Positions 16,883 through 24,747 of a stretch of 64,000 nt of DNA are shown in pieces (position 1 is the stretch's first letter; each line of letters starts with the position of its first letter). The DNA lies in contig NZ_QGHL01000008.1 in assembly GCF_003171715.1 (NCBI RefSeq), positions 363,501 through 427,500 on the forward strand, given 5' to 3'. A program made the translations under genes and the position numbers. The notes below the pieces were generated by a model that saw only the letters and a list, made by a program, of their open reading frames with translations, did not search any database and was not told the origin of the DNA. Source of the DNA: Novosphingobium meiothermophilum (GTDB lineage: Bacteria; Pseudomonadota; Alphaproteobacteria; Sphingomonadales; Sphingomonadaceae).

Positions 16883-17787
16883 CCCTTCATCGCCGCCTGC
16901 AACTGGCCGATGATGACCTGCGCCTGTTCCGGGCCGGACTTTGGCACGAAATCGCCCGTGCGGTCGCTGATCTTCTCCCAGTTTGCGGCAAAACCTTCGA
17001 CGGTCTGCTGGGCAGGAGGCAGGAGCACGCCCTTGTTCATCGTCACCCATGCCGAGTGATATCCGCCTGCGCCCGCGCCGACGATGGCATTGGTGGGCGC
17101 ATCGTCCGAGACAAGGAACAGCGCGGCGGGGACGACAGATTCAGGGTTGAACAGCTTGAAGGCTTCTTCGGGGAAGATGTCCTCGGTCATGCGCGTGGCG
17201 GCGACGGGAGCCAGCGTGTTGACCCTGATGTTGTTCTTTGCGCCTTCAAGGTAGAGCGTCTTGGTCAGCCCTGCGACACCCAGCTTGGCCGCGCCGTAGT
17301 TTGCCTGCCCGAAGTTGCCGAACAGGCCGGAGGATGACGCCGTCATCAGGATGCGGCCATAGTTCTGCTCGCGCATCAGGTCCCAGCACGCCTTGGTGGC
17401 AAAGGCTGAACCGATCAGGTGGACCTTGACCACCGTTTCGAAATCGGCCGGGTCCATCTTGGTAAAGCTCTTGTCGCGCAGGATACCGGCGTTGTTGATG
17501 AGCACGTGGACGCCGCCCCAGCGCTCCTTGGCCCTGGCCACCATTTCGACCATCTGTTCGTATTCGCTGACGGAGCCACCATTTGGCATGGCCTCGCCGC
17601 CAGCGGCCTCGATTTCTTCGACCACTTTCAGCGCGGCATCGGAATGGCCGGTGCCATCGCGTGCGCCGCCGAGATCATTGACCACGACTTTCGCGCCGCG
17701 CCGGGCAAGTTCCAGCGCATAGGCGCGACCAAGCCCGCCGCCAGCGCCGGTCACGATGGCAACGCGGCCCTCAAACGAAATGCTCAT
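16879..17787 (-). CDS. SDR-family dehydrogenase, (3R)-hydroxyacyl-CoA dehydrogenase type
   Basis: NAD(P)-dependent short-chain dehydrogenase of 302 residues. TGAGGGLGRAYA is the nucleotide-binding motif, NNAG is present, and the catalytic Ser (TASSSGLFG), Tyr and Lys (YGAAKLG) are in place. The extended start MSISFEGRVAIVTGAG, VVNDLGGARDGTG and the C-terminal tail are like the dehydrogenase domain of peroxisomal multifunctional enzyme type 2, so beta-oxidation of an acyl-CoA is likely. No enoyl-CoA hydratase is adjacent, so the substrate is open. Confidence 0.85.
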   Translation of the reverse strand: MSISFEGRVAIVTGAGGGLGRAYALELARRGAKVVVNDLGGARDGTGHSDAALKVVEEIEAAGGEAMPNGGSVSEYEQMVEMVARAKERWGGVHVLINNAGILRDKSFTKMDPADFETVVKVHLIGSAFATKACWDLMREQNYGRILMTASSSGLFGNFGQANYGAAKLGVAGLTKTLYLEGAKNNIRVNTLAPVAATRMTEDIFPEEAFKLFNPESVVPAALFLVSDDAPTNAIVGAGAGGYHSAWVTMNKGVLLPPAQQTVEGFAANWEKISDRTGDFVPKSGPEQAQVIIGQLQAAMKG

Positions 17788-18000
17788 GCCTGCTTCACTC
17801 CAACAGCCGCCTAATCGAGCGGTTAAGACGCAGGCAGCGATGCCACGACGGCGCAGTCAAGGCAACAGGCGGCCTGCCCTGTGCATTCGTGATAAAATAG
17901 TGATATTCTCGTCAATAAAATGTAACAAAGCAGAAATATTCGGCCGCAGTCGCCGGGCTGGTCCTGCCGACCGTTCCTGCTTGGCCCCTGAGGTGTTTCC
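17788..18000 (+). promoter_or_regulatory. AT-rich promoter region of the porin gene
   Basis: A 213-base gap between a minus-strand SDR gene and a plus-strand porin gene. Positions 17885-17940 are strikingly AT-rich for this genome (GATAAAATAGTGATATTC and a following GTCAATAAAATGTAAC). This is where promoters for both genes probably lie. I could not align a convincing Pho box. GAGG at 17991-17994 is the porin ribosome-binding site before a GTG start. Confidence 0.4.
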
Positions 18001-19440
18001 GTGAAGCCAGTTGTCCGCGTTTCGATCCTTGCGCTTGCCTGTGCCTCAGGCTGGATCCTGCCGGCGCGCGCCGCAACAACCGGACCAGACCTCGCCGCGT
18101 TGCAGGCGCAGTTGCAGCAGATGCAGGAGCAGATGCGCAGCCAGATGGAAGCGGTGCAGGCGATGCAGCAGCAGATCGCCGCGCTGCAAACACAACTGGC
18201 CGAAGCGCGGTCGGCGGCCGATGCCGCGACGACGGCGCTCGCGGCGGCGGCCCCGCCGACCGCGACCGCGCGCCCCGCGGCCAGCATCACCTGGGACGGA
18301 GCGCCGAAGATCGAAGCGCCGGTTGATCCGAAACGACCCGGTGCGGGCAAATGGAGTTTCAAGCCGCGCGGCCGGTTGCAGATCGATACCGCCTCGGTCA
18401 TGGCACCCGCATCGATCGGTAGCAAAAGCCTCGGCCTTGCGACCGAGTTCCGCCGGGCCTACCTCGGCTTTGACGGCACGATTCCGGGCAACTTCGGCTA
18501 TCGGATCGAGGCCGACATTGCCAACAGCAGCATCGACCCGACCGACATCTATCTGAATTATACGGGTATCCGGAATCTGGTCATCACGATCGGCCAGCAC
18601 AAACCGTTCGAATCCATGGAGGATACCGAGTCCGACCTGTTCACCAGCTTCATGGAACGCGCCTCCTTCAACACGGCCTTCGGTTTCGAGCGGCGTCTTG
18701 GCGTGTCGGCGCAATATCAGAAGGGCATGGTGCTGGCCCAGTTCGGAGTGTTCAGCGACAACGTGACCGATCTCAACGCCGATACCGACAACAGCTATTC
18801 GATCGATGGGCGTCTTGCCCTTCAGCCGAAGGCACTGGGTGGCCAGCTCCATCTGGGCGGTTCGGCGCACTACCATGATCTCAACGACGGCTATGCCACC
18901 GTTCGCTACCGGGCGCGGCCGTTCACCCACACAACCGACCTGCGGCTGGTCGATACGCGGGCGATCAGCGCCTTGTCGGAGATGAACTACGGCTTGGAAC
19001 TGGGCTGGACTGGCGGACCGCTCCATTTCACCGCCGAATCGCAGTGGATGAAGGTCAACCGTCCGGCCGGGATTGCCGATCCCACCTTCAACGGTGGCTA
19101 TGTCGAGGCGGGGGTGTTCCTGACCAGAGGCGACACCCTGCCCTACAAGGCGAGCGAGGGCACATGGACCCGGATCAAACCCGTAAGCGGCCTCGACAAG
19201 GGTGGCATCGGTGCGATCCAGATCAACGCGCGTTACGACTGGCTAGACCTCAACGACAAGGGCGTGGTCGGCGGCCGGCAGCAACTTGCAGGCGCATCAT
19301 TGCTCTGGGTGCCGACCGACTACGTCCGCTTCATCGTCGACTATGGCCACCTCTGGCTCAAGGATGCGGCCATCGCCGCCGGTGCCGACCGCAACTACAA
19401 CGCCGATGTCATCGGGATGCGCGCCCAGTTCGATTTCTGA
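18001..19440 (+). CDS. Phosphate-selective-type porin (OprO/OprP family)
   Basis: Outer-membrane channel of 479 residues. A signal peptide ends near residue 24 (ARA). Residues about 30-85 form a Gln-rich coiled coil (repeats of QLQQM, QMEAVQAMQ), typical of the periplasmic N-terminus of this porin group. The rest is a 16-strand-type barrel with RRAYLGFDGTIPGNFGYRIEAD, GQHKPFESMED and a terminal DF-Phe (AQFDF). GTG start with GAGG at good distance. OprP relatives bind phosphate or polyphosphate; the ion here cannot be told. Single-gene unit. Confidence 0.85.
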   Translation: MKPVVRVSILALACASGWILPARAATTGPDLAALQAQLQQMQEQMRSQMEAVQAMQQQIAALQTQLAEARSAADAATTALAAAAPPTATARPAASITWDGAPKIEAPVDPKRPGAGKWSFKPRGRLQIDTASVMAPASIGSKSLGLATEFRRAYLGFDGTIPGNFGYRIEADIANSSIDPTDIYLNYTGIRNLVITIGQHKPFESMEDTESDLFTSFMERASFNTAFGFERRLGVSAQYQKGMVLAQFGVFSDNVTDLNADTDNSYSIDGRLALQPKALGGQLHLGGSAHYHDLNDGYATVRYRARPFTHTTDLRLVDTRAISALSEMNYGLELGWTGGPLHFTAESQWMKVNRPAGIADPTFNGGYVEAGVFLTRGDTLPYKASEGTWTRIKPVSGLDKGGIGAIQINARYDWLDLNDKGVVGGRQQLAGASLLWVPTDYVRFIVDYGHLWLKDAAIAAGADRNYNADVIGMRAQFDF

Positions 19441-19462
19441 GGACGCGCGGCCTTGCGGGCGT

Positions 19463-20566
19463 TCACGCGATCCGCGTCACCCATCCGTGCGTATCGGCAA
19501 TCTCGCCGCGCTGGATGCCGACAAGCTTTGCGCGCAGCTTCTGCGTAAGCTGTCCGGGGCCGCCCGATCCGATGGTGAATTCTCCGTCATGGCTGGCAAC
19601 CTTGCCCACCGGGGTGACTACCGCCGCAGTTCCGCAGGCAAAGGTTTCCACCAGCCGGCCGGATGCGGCATCGGCCTTCCAATCTTCAAGGCTGTAACGG
19701 CCTTCGCGCACGGTCAGCCCTTCTTCCCCGGCCAGCTTCAGCAGGCTTGAGCGGGTGATGCCGGGCAGGATCGTGCCGGTCAGTTCGGGGGTAAGGATCG
19801 AGCCGTCACTGAACACGAAGAACAGGTTCATGCCGCCCAGTTCCTCAACCCAGCGATGCTCGGCGGCATCTAGGAACAGGACCTGATCGTGTCCGCGCGC
19901 AAAAGCTTCGGCGGTGGGCACCAGGCTTGCGGCATAGTTGCCGCCACACTTGGCCGCGCCGGTGCCGCCGGGGGCTGCGCGGGTATAGTCCGAAACCCAG
20001 ATGGACACGGCGGGCGCGCCTGATTTGAAGTAATTGCCTGCGGGACTGGCGATGACCATGAAGCGATACTGCTTCGCCGGGCGCACGCCAAGGAACGGTT
20101 CCGTGGCGAACATGAAGGGGCGCAGATACATCGAACCGCCTTCGACCGTGGGGAACCAGTCGCGGTCGACCAGAACCTGCTGGCGCACGGCCTCGACAAA
20201 CAGATCTTCGGGCAGTTCCGGCATGGCGAGGCGACGGGCCGAGGCATTGAAGCGCGCGGCATTCGCTTCTGGCCGGAACAGCGCGATGCCCCCGTCTGCC
20301 AGACGATAAGCCTTCAGGCCCTCGAAGATTTCCTGAGCGTAATGCAGAACGGCCGCCGCCGGATCGAGCGCGATCGGGCCATAGGGGACAATGCGCGCAT
20401 CGTGCCAACCCTGCCCCTCGGCGTAATCGATCTCGATCATGTGGTCGGTGAAGGCGGTGCCAAAGCCGGGGTTGGCCAGCACCTGCGCGCGCACGTCGGC
20501 CGACACCGGGGCCGGGTGCGGGTGGCGGGCGAAGCTGAGGCCGGAAGTTGCGGCGGTGGTCGCCAT
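19463..20566 (-). CDS. ilvE: Branched-chain amino acid aminotransferase
   Basis: PLP class IV aminotransferase, final step of leucine, isoleucine and valine synthesis. The 367-residue protein is the longer eukaryote-like BCAT form: [21 protein letters not shown]-equivalent [14 protein letters not shown], the PLP-lysine motif [12 protein letters not shown], and [16 protein letters not shown] at 20566 starts [10 protein letters not shown]. The 435 bases upstream contain a tiny-ORF and hairpin unit in the same direction that looks like a leader (see separate entries). Confidence 0.94.
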   Translation of the reverse strand: MATTAATSGLSFARHPHPAPVSADVRAQVLANPGFGTAFTDHMIEIDYAEGQGWHDARIVPYGPIALDPAAAVLHYAQEIFEGLKAYRLADGGIALFRPEANAARFNASARRLAMPELPEDLFVEAVRQQVLVDRDWFPTVEGGSMYLRPFMFATEPFLGVRPAKQYRFMVIASPAGNYFKSGAPAVSIWVSDYTRAAPGGTGAAKCGGNYAASLVPTAEAFARGHDQVLFLDAAEHRWVEELGGMNLFFVFSDGSILTPELTGTILPGITRSSLLKLAGEEGLTVREGRYSLEDWKADAASGRLVETFACGTAAVVTPVGKVASHDGEFTIGSGGPGQLTQKLRAKLVGIQRGEIADTHGWVTRIA

Positions 20567-20649
20567 CGGGGCAGTCCTTGCGCTAGAATCGAAGATGCAG
20601 CGCCGTGAACTATTGTTGCGCAAAAGGCAAGGGGAATGTAATAAATGTG

Positions 20650-20681
20650 AAGGGCCGCATCGGTCAATCCGAGCGGCCCTT
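20650..20681 (-). terminator. Terminator-like hairpin between tiny ORFs and ilvE
   Basis: AAGGGCCGC (20650-20658) pairs with GCGGCCCTT (20673-20681), and ATCGG/CCGA extend it around a short loop. On the minus strand it is followed by CACATTTATTACATT, T-rich but without a clean T-run. It sits 84 bases before ilvE, so it ends a short transcript or acts as an attenuator. Confidence 0.6.
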
Positions 20682-20688
20682 CGCATGG

Positions 20689-20787
20689 TCAGCGGCCGGA
20701 AGTGCCGCCCACGAAGCCTTTATCGCCTAATCGAAACTCAGCGATAATGCCTCGCGCAGGACTGTACCGACCTCTCTGCTGAACCAT
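20689..20787 (-). CDS. Possible 32-residue small protein
   Basis: Reads [18 protein letters not shown] and continues to GGTSGR, a basic, Gly-rich peptide. The ATG lies 14 bases after the perfect Shine-Dalgarno, farther than ideal, and the frame overlaps the 18-codon ORF at 20738-20794. The stop is 8 bases before the terminator-like hairpin, so this frame fills the transcript best. I do not recognise the peptide. Either this or the other frame may be translated, or neither if the unit is an sRNA. Confidence 0.3.
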   Translation of the reverse strand: MVQQRGRYSPARGIIAEFRLGDKGFVGGTSGR

Positions 20788-20794
20788 GAGACAT
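20738..20794 (-). CDS. Possible 18-residue leader peptide
   Basis: Reads [18 protein letters not shown]. Its ATG is 7 bases after the GGAGG of a 14-base perfect complement to the 16S rRNA 3' end (20796-20809), the best-placed start in the unit. It has no run of branched-chain codons, so classical attenuation by Leu/Ile/Val is not obvious. Its 3' part overlaps the hairpin at 20720-20747. The peptide is not recognised. Confidence 0.35.
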   Translation of the reverse strand: MSHGSAERSVQSCARHYR

Positions 20795-20795
20795 C

Positions 20796-20809
20796 GGATC
20801 ACCTCCTTT
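20796..20809 (-). promoter_or_regulatory. Perfect 14-base Shine-Dalgarno sequence
   Basis: The minus strand reads AAAGGAGGTGATCC, fully complementary to the 3' end of 16S rRNA (GGATCACCTCCTTT, which is what the plus strand reads here). Native ribosome-binding sites in this window match only 4-6 bases, so a full-length match is exceptional. Confidence 0.75.
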
Positions 20810-21001
20810 CGCGCTGTTGAGCCAAAGTCGCAGCTTTTTCGGGCTGCTGGACCGGATGAGCGGCAGTTCTTCCGGCCTTGGGGCGAATGTGATTCATTCG
20901 GCGGCAAACAACAAGTCTTGCGCAAAATAATTTTGTCGTCAGAATCCGGCTTTCGCGTCTGCACAATAGGTGCGTCTGCAACCATTCAGGTGGCCAGGCA
21001 G

Positions 21002-21544
21002 TCAGGCCCCTTGGCGGCAATCCTCGATCACGCGGCCGACTTCGGCCCACGCAGGCAGGTATAGCGTGGAAAGGCCGCTCGTTTCCACGGCAAAGCGGCC
21101 ACGGCTGAAGGCCATGGCGTCGAGCAGGGGATCGTTCACGGCCAATGTGGCCTGAACGCCGCCCGCGCCCTGAACCACGGCAACCGTGCGCACTTCGCTG
21201 GTTGTCACGATGGTCATGGGCAGGCTGGCGTTGGCACTTCCGGCCCTCGACAGGGTCATGCTGCCTGCCGCGCGGTTGCACGTCATTGCGAACAGCGTCC
21301 CCTCGGCCGAAACGAAGCGGGCCGTGTGCCCTGCGTAAACCCAGTCGCCAGACGTTTGCGGAGCATCACGCCAGTCCTTGAAGGCTGGCGCGCTGACCAC
21401 AGGCGGAGACGGAGTGGCGGATTTCGGCGCAGACGCCGGTGCGGCGGGTGGGGGAGCGGCATCAGGAGCCGCGCAGGCGCCCAGCAGCAGGAGCAGCGAT
21501 GACGAAAAAGCGCGTGCCGTGTGCGCCGTGCGGTTGATCTTCAT
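21002..21544 (-). CDS. Hypothetical lipoprotein
   Basis: A 180-residue protein with a lipoprotein signal (FSSSLLLLLGAC, lipobox LGAC), a Pro/Ala-rich linker and a compact C-terminal domain (KDWRDAPQTSGDWVYAGHTARF to GRVIEDCRQGA). The domain has repeated beta-type stretches and two cysteines (MTCNRAAG and EDCRQ) that could form a disulfide. Many sphingomonads carry such proteins without a known function. The ATG at 21544 was chosen for the signal sequence; it abuts the divergent tlyA region. Confidence 0.7.
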   Translation of the reverse strand: MKINRTAHTARAFSSSLLLLLGACAAPDAAPPPAAPASAPKSATPSPPVVSAPAFKDWRDAPQTSGDWVYAGHTARFVSAEGTLFAMTCNRAAGSMTLSRAGSANASLPMTIVTTSEVRTVAVVQGAGGVQATLAVNDPLLDAMAFSRGRFAVETSGLSTLYLPAWAEVGRVIEDCRQGA

Positions 21545-21569
21545 GCCCCGGTTATGGAAGGAACGCGCC

Positions 21570-22340
21570 GTGACCTCAACCCGCCAGCCACAATCCGCAT
21601 CGGGCAAGAACAAGATCCGCGTCGACCAGTTGCTGGTGGAGCGCGGTCTTGCCGAAAGCCGCGCCCGCGCTCAGGCGCTGATCCTTGCCGGGCTGGTGTT
21701 TTCGGGCGAGACGAAGATTGCCAAGGCGGGGCAGGCGCTTGCCGGGGATGCCGCGCTTGAGGTGCGCGGCCGGGATCATCCATGGGTTTCGCGCGGGGGG
21801 ATCAAGCTGGCTCATGCGATCGATCATTTCGGCCTTGATCCTGCGGGCGTGACGGCCATGGACATCGGCAGTTCGACCGGCGGCTTTACCGACGTGCTCC
21901 TGCAAAAAGGGGCGGCGCACGTTTTCGCGGTGGATTCGGGCACGAACCAGCTTGCCTGGAAGCTGCGGCAGGATCCGCGCCTGACGGTGCTGGAACAGAC
22001 CAGCGCGCGCATCCTGACGCCTTCCCAGATCGACCGGCCCGCGACATGGGTGGTGTGCGATGCCAGCTTCATTTCCCTGAGAAAGGTGCTGGAGGTTCCG
22101 CTGGCGCTGGCTGCGCGGCCGACGCGGCTGGTCGCGCTCATCAAGCCCCAGTTCGAGGTGGGCAAGGCCGAAGTGGGCAAGGGCGGCGTGGTGCGCGATC
22201 CGGCCCTGCACCAGCGTGTGTGCGACGAAGTGCGCGGCTGGCTGGAAGGCGAAGGCTGGCAGGTGCAGGGAATTGTCGAAAGCCCCATCACCGGACCTGA
22301 AGGCAATGTCGAGTTCCTGATCTCGGCGCTTCATCCGTAG
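21570..22340 (+). CDS. tlyA: TlyA-family rRNA 2'-O-methyltransferase / hemolysin A
   Basis: A 256-residue protein with an N-terminal S4 RNA-binding domain (KIRVDQLLVERGLAESRARAQALILAGLV) and an FtsJ-like methyltransferase domain (MDIGSSTGGFTDVLLQKGA as SAM site, CDASFISL, ALIKPQFE, GNVEFL). TlyA proteins methylate cytidines of 16S and 23S rRNA. GTG 21570 was chosen because GGAAGGA precedes it at 8 bases; an in-frame ATG at 21543 would overlap the divergent lipoprotein start. The catalytic Lys (IKPQFE) is present. Confidence 0.9.
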   Translation: MTSTRQPQSASGKNKIRVDQLLVERGLAESRARAQALILAGLVFSGETKIAKAGQALAGDAALEVRGRDHPWVSRGGIKLAHAIDHFGLDPAGVTAMDIGSSTGGFTDVLLQKGAAHVFAVDSGTNQLAWKLRQDPRLTVLEQTSARILTPSQIDRPATWVVCDASFISLRKVLEVPLALAARPTRLVALIKPQFEVGKAEVGKGGVVRDPALHQRVCDEVRGWLEGEGWQVQGIVESPITGPEGNVEFLISALHP

Positions 22341-22486
22341 GTGTGCCAACGAGGGCGGCAAGCAGTCATGACGGAGAACTTCCATCCTTCCGGCACGGTC
22401 GGCGGATGGAGTTCGCATTGCGCAAGCCCGAACTGCCCGCCAATATCGCCCACGAATCGCGCGGCAGCGCACAGCCCATGGGTGCC

Positions 22487-23041
22487 ATGAACTATCTCGC
22501 TTCTTCCGGCCAGCTTCGTGCCAGTCTTCTGCGCTGGTCGCTCTTCACGGTTCCGCTCGTCGTCGCGCTGGGCTTTCTGGCGGGGCAGGCATCGGGAAGC
22601 GGTCCGGGAAATCCTTGGTTTGATGGCCTGGTCAAGCCGACGATCTATCCGCCGCCAGCCGCCTTCGGCATTGTCTGGTCAATCCTTTACGTCTTGATGG
22701 GCATTGCCCTTGCCATGGTCCTTTCCGCCCGCGGCGCAGCGGGGCGGGGGCTGGCGGCAGCGGCCTTCGTGGTGCAGCTCCTGCTGAACCTCTCCTGGTC
22801 TCCCACTTTCTTCGCGCTGCACCAGATCACGGGCGCGTTCTGGATCACCGTGGCCATGGCGGTGGCAATCGTGGTGACGATTGCGCTGTTCTGGCGCATC
22901 CGCCCGGTGGCTGGGGCGCTGATGCTGCCATACCTTGCCTGGGTGTGCTTTGCCGCTGTGCTGACCTGGCAGTTCCTGCAACTCAACCCGGCCGCCGATG
23001 GCGCATTCGCGCCTGCCAGCACGGTGCGGGTGGAAATCTGA
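22487..23041 (+). CDS. tspO: TspO/MBR family tryptophan-rich sensory protein
   Basis: Five-helix membrane protein binding porphyrins or cholesterol-like ligands in relatives; in alphaproteobacteria it affects photosynthesis and stress gene expression. The 184-residue product contains NPWFDGLVKPTIYPPPAAFGIVW, the core first-loop/second-helix signature, LNLSWSPTFF in helix 3 and PYLAWVCFA in helix 5. Start is uncertain: ATG 22487 (MNYLASSGQLR) matches relatives as I remember them; ATGs at 22478 and 22406 would add 3 or 27 residues. Confidence 0.88.
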   Translation: MNYLASSGQLRASLLRWSLFTVPLVVALGFLAGQASGSGPGNPWFDGLVKPTIYPPPAAFGIVWSILYVLMGIALAMVLSARGAAGRGLAAAAFVVQLLLNLSWSPTFFALHQITGAFWITVAMAVAIVVTIALFWRIRPVAGALMLPYLAWVCFAAVLTWQFLQLNPAADGAFAPASTVRVEI

Positions 23042-23123
23042 TCCGGTCTGCAAGGTGCCCTTTCTTCCTTTACGCTCTTGGCTGCACGGGTTTTGGTCTC
23101 AGGGACACTTTCGGCCCCTTGCC

Positions 23124-23137
23124 GCAATCGCGATTGC
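23124..23137. promoter_or_regulatory. 14-base palindrome upstream of ubiK
   Basis: GCAATCGCGATTGC is a perfect palindrome in the 137-base gap between tspO and ubiK, 42 bases before the ubiK ATG. It could be an operator for a dimeric regulator; no family is recognised. Confidence 0.35.
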
Positions 23138-23178
23138 AGCCCACATAGCGCGTGCACAGCCAGTCAGGACCATCCCCG

Positions 23179-23430
23179 ATGCAAAGTGAAAATCCGATCA
23201 TCGCCGATTTCGTCAAGCTGCTGAACAGCGCTGCCGGAACGATCGCGGGGATGAGCCGCGAGGCGAGTGAAAATGCCCGTGAAAAGGCGAAGGAACTGTT
23301 CGGCGGGCTGGATTTCGTCAGCCGCGAGGAGTTCGACGCGGTGAAGGAACTGGCCGCCTCTGCGCGCGAGGAAGTGGAAGCGCTGAAAGCGCGGATCGCC
23401 GAACTTGAAGCCGCGGCCAAGGGCGAATGA
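23179..23430 (+). CDS. ubiK: Ubiquinone biosynthesis accessory factor UbiK (BMFP domain)
   Basis: An 83-residue coiled-coil protein of the YqiC/UbiK family, which helps ubiquinone synthesis with UbiJ and has membrane-fusogenic activity. Signatures: NPIIADFVKLLNSAAGTI at the N-terminus, then the C-terminal heptad stretch VSREEFDAVKELAASAREEVEALKARIAELEA. The ATG at 23179 (MQSENPI) is the family start. Its 3' end faces metZ, 26 bases away. Confidence 0.88.
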   Translation: MQSENPIIADFVKLLNSAAGTIAGMSREASENAREKAKELFGGLDFVSREEFDAVKELAASAREEVEALKARIAELEAAAKGE

Positions 23431-23455
23431 TCGCCCCGGCCGCTTCAGTCTTCGC

Positions 23456-24664
23456 CTAAAGCCCCGCCTTGCGCAGCGCCTGATCGAGATCCTCGATCAG
23501 GTCATCGGGGTCTTCCAGCCCGACATTGAGCCGCAACATCCCCTCGCCCACGCCCATGTCGGCGCGCGTTTCGGGGCCGACGCCATAGTGCGTGGTTGAT
23601 GCCGGGTGGCACATCAGGCTGCGCGAATCGCCGATGTTGTTGGATATGTCGATAAGTTGCAGCGCATCGAGCAGGGCATGCGCCTGCTTCATCCCGCCAT
23701 CGAGGTGGAACGAGAAGATCGTCCCTCCGGCCTTCATCTGCTTTTTCGCCAGCGCGTGCTGCGGGTGGCTGGGCAGGAAAGGGTAGAGCAGGCGCGGCAC
23801 GCGCCCTTCGACGAAGCTGGCCACCTTCAGCGCGTTCTCGCTCTGCCGGTGGATGCGAAGGTCCAGCGTTTCCAGCCCCTTGTGCACAACCCATGCATTG
23901 AACGCGGCGATATTGGGGCCAGTGTTGCGCTGGAACGGCAGCAGGACATTGTTGATCCATTCGGCCGATCCGCAGACCGCACCCGCCATGACGCGGCCCT
24001 GCCCGTCCATCATCTTGGTGGCCGAATAGGCGACGACATCCGCGCCAAAGTCCATCGGGCGCTGCAAGGCGGCCGTGGCAAAGGCGTTGTCCACCACGGT
24101 GGTGATACCGTGCTTCCTTGCCAGCGCGCAGACGAACTCCAGATCGACGATATCCATCGTCGGATTGGCCGGGCTTTCAAAGAAGAACACCTTCGTGTTC
24201 GGACGGATCGCGGCTTCCCATGCGGTGTTGTCGGCAGCGTGGATCGTGGTGCCTTCGATGCCGAAGCGCGGCAGGAGATTGTCGACCAGCCAGCGGCATG
24301 ACCCGAAGGCAGCCTTGGCGGCAACGATGTGATCGCCCGCCGAAAGCTGGCAGAGCAGCGCGGTGGTCATCGCGGCCATGCCGGTGGCCTGCGTGCGGCA
24401 GGCTTCGGCCCCTTCCATCAGCGCGATGCGTTCTTCCAGCATCTGCACTGTGGGATTCTGAAGGCGCGAATAGGTCATGCCTTCGGCCTCGCCGGCAAAG
24501 CGCGCGGCAACCGTGGCGGCATCGTCGTAAGTGAAGCCCGAAGTCAGGAACAGTGCCTCGGAGGTTTCGCCCATTTCCGAGCGCCATGTGCCGCCACGCA
24601 CAGCCTGCGTTGCGGGGCGCCACTTCTGGGTGATCGAACGGTCCTGGCCTGTCGTGCGTTTCAT
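23456..24664 (-). CDS. metZ: O-succinylhomoserine sulfhydrylase
   Basis: PLP enzyme of the Cys/Met metabolism family that makes homocysteine directly from O-succinylhomoserine and sulfide. The 402-residue protein has TYSRLQNPTVQMLEERIALMEGAEA, FFESPANPTMDIVD, VDNAFATAALQRP and PLP Lys217 in YSATKMMDGQGR. C-terminal SLMCHPASTTH is the family end motif. The methionine-metabolism branch is assigned by overall likeness to alphaproteobacterial MetZ. ATG 24664 starts MKRTTGQDRS. No SAM riboswitch was recognised upstream. Confidence 0.9.
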   Translation of the reverse strand: MKRTTGQDRSITQKWRPATQAVRGGTWRSEMGETSEALFLTSGFTYDDAATVAARFAGEAEGMTYSRLQNPTVQMLEERIALMEGAEACRTQATGMAAMTTALLCQLSAGDHIVAAKAAFGSCRWLVDNLLPRFGIEGTTIHAADNTAWEAAIRPNTKVFFFESPANPTMDIVDLEFVCALARKHGITTVVDNAFATAALQRPMDFGADVVAYSATKMMDGQGRVMAGAVCGSAEWINNVLLPFQRNTGPNIAAFNAWVVHKGLETLDLRIHRQSENALKVASFVEGRVPRLLYPFLPSHPQHALAKKQMKAGGTIFSFHLDGGMKQAHALLDALQLIDISNNIGDSRSLMCHPASTTHYGVGPETRADMGVGEGMLRLNVGLEDPDDLIEDLDQALRKAGL

Positions 24665-24747
24665 GGGCAACGCCTTAGTTTTGGGCGGCCCCGCGCGCAA
24701 GCGACAGGATTGCGAACTTGTCCTTGCGGCCCTATCCAGCGCCGCAA

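Larger units (their letters stand above)
20567..21001 (-). other. 435-base non-coding stretch upstream of ilvE
   Basis: Between the ilvE start and the stop of the lipoprotein gene at 21002. From right to left it holds a 13-base palindrome, CAAAATAATTTTG (20923-20935), an inverted repeat CGAATG-N5-CATTCG (20884-20900), a 14-base perfect Shine-Dalgarno (20796-20809), two overlapping tiny ORFs, a hairpin (20720-20747) and a terminator-like hairpin (20650-20681). Upstream it is AT-rich, as expected of a promoter. No known RNA family is recognised. Confidence 0.6.

Noticed and set aside
17885..17940. Possible Pho box before the phosphate-selective-type porin
   Set aside because: The AT-rich segment gives only about 4 of 7 matches per half-site; no convincing pair at 11-base spacing.
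24665..24747. SAM-II riboswitch upstream of metZ
   Set aside because: The minus-strand leader lacks the conserved SAM-II pseudoknot sequence; only generic GC-rich pairing is seen.
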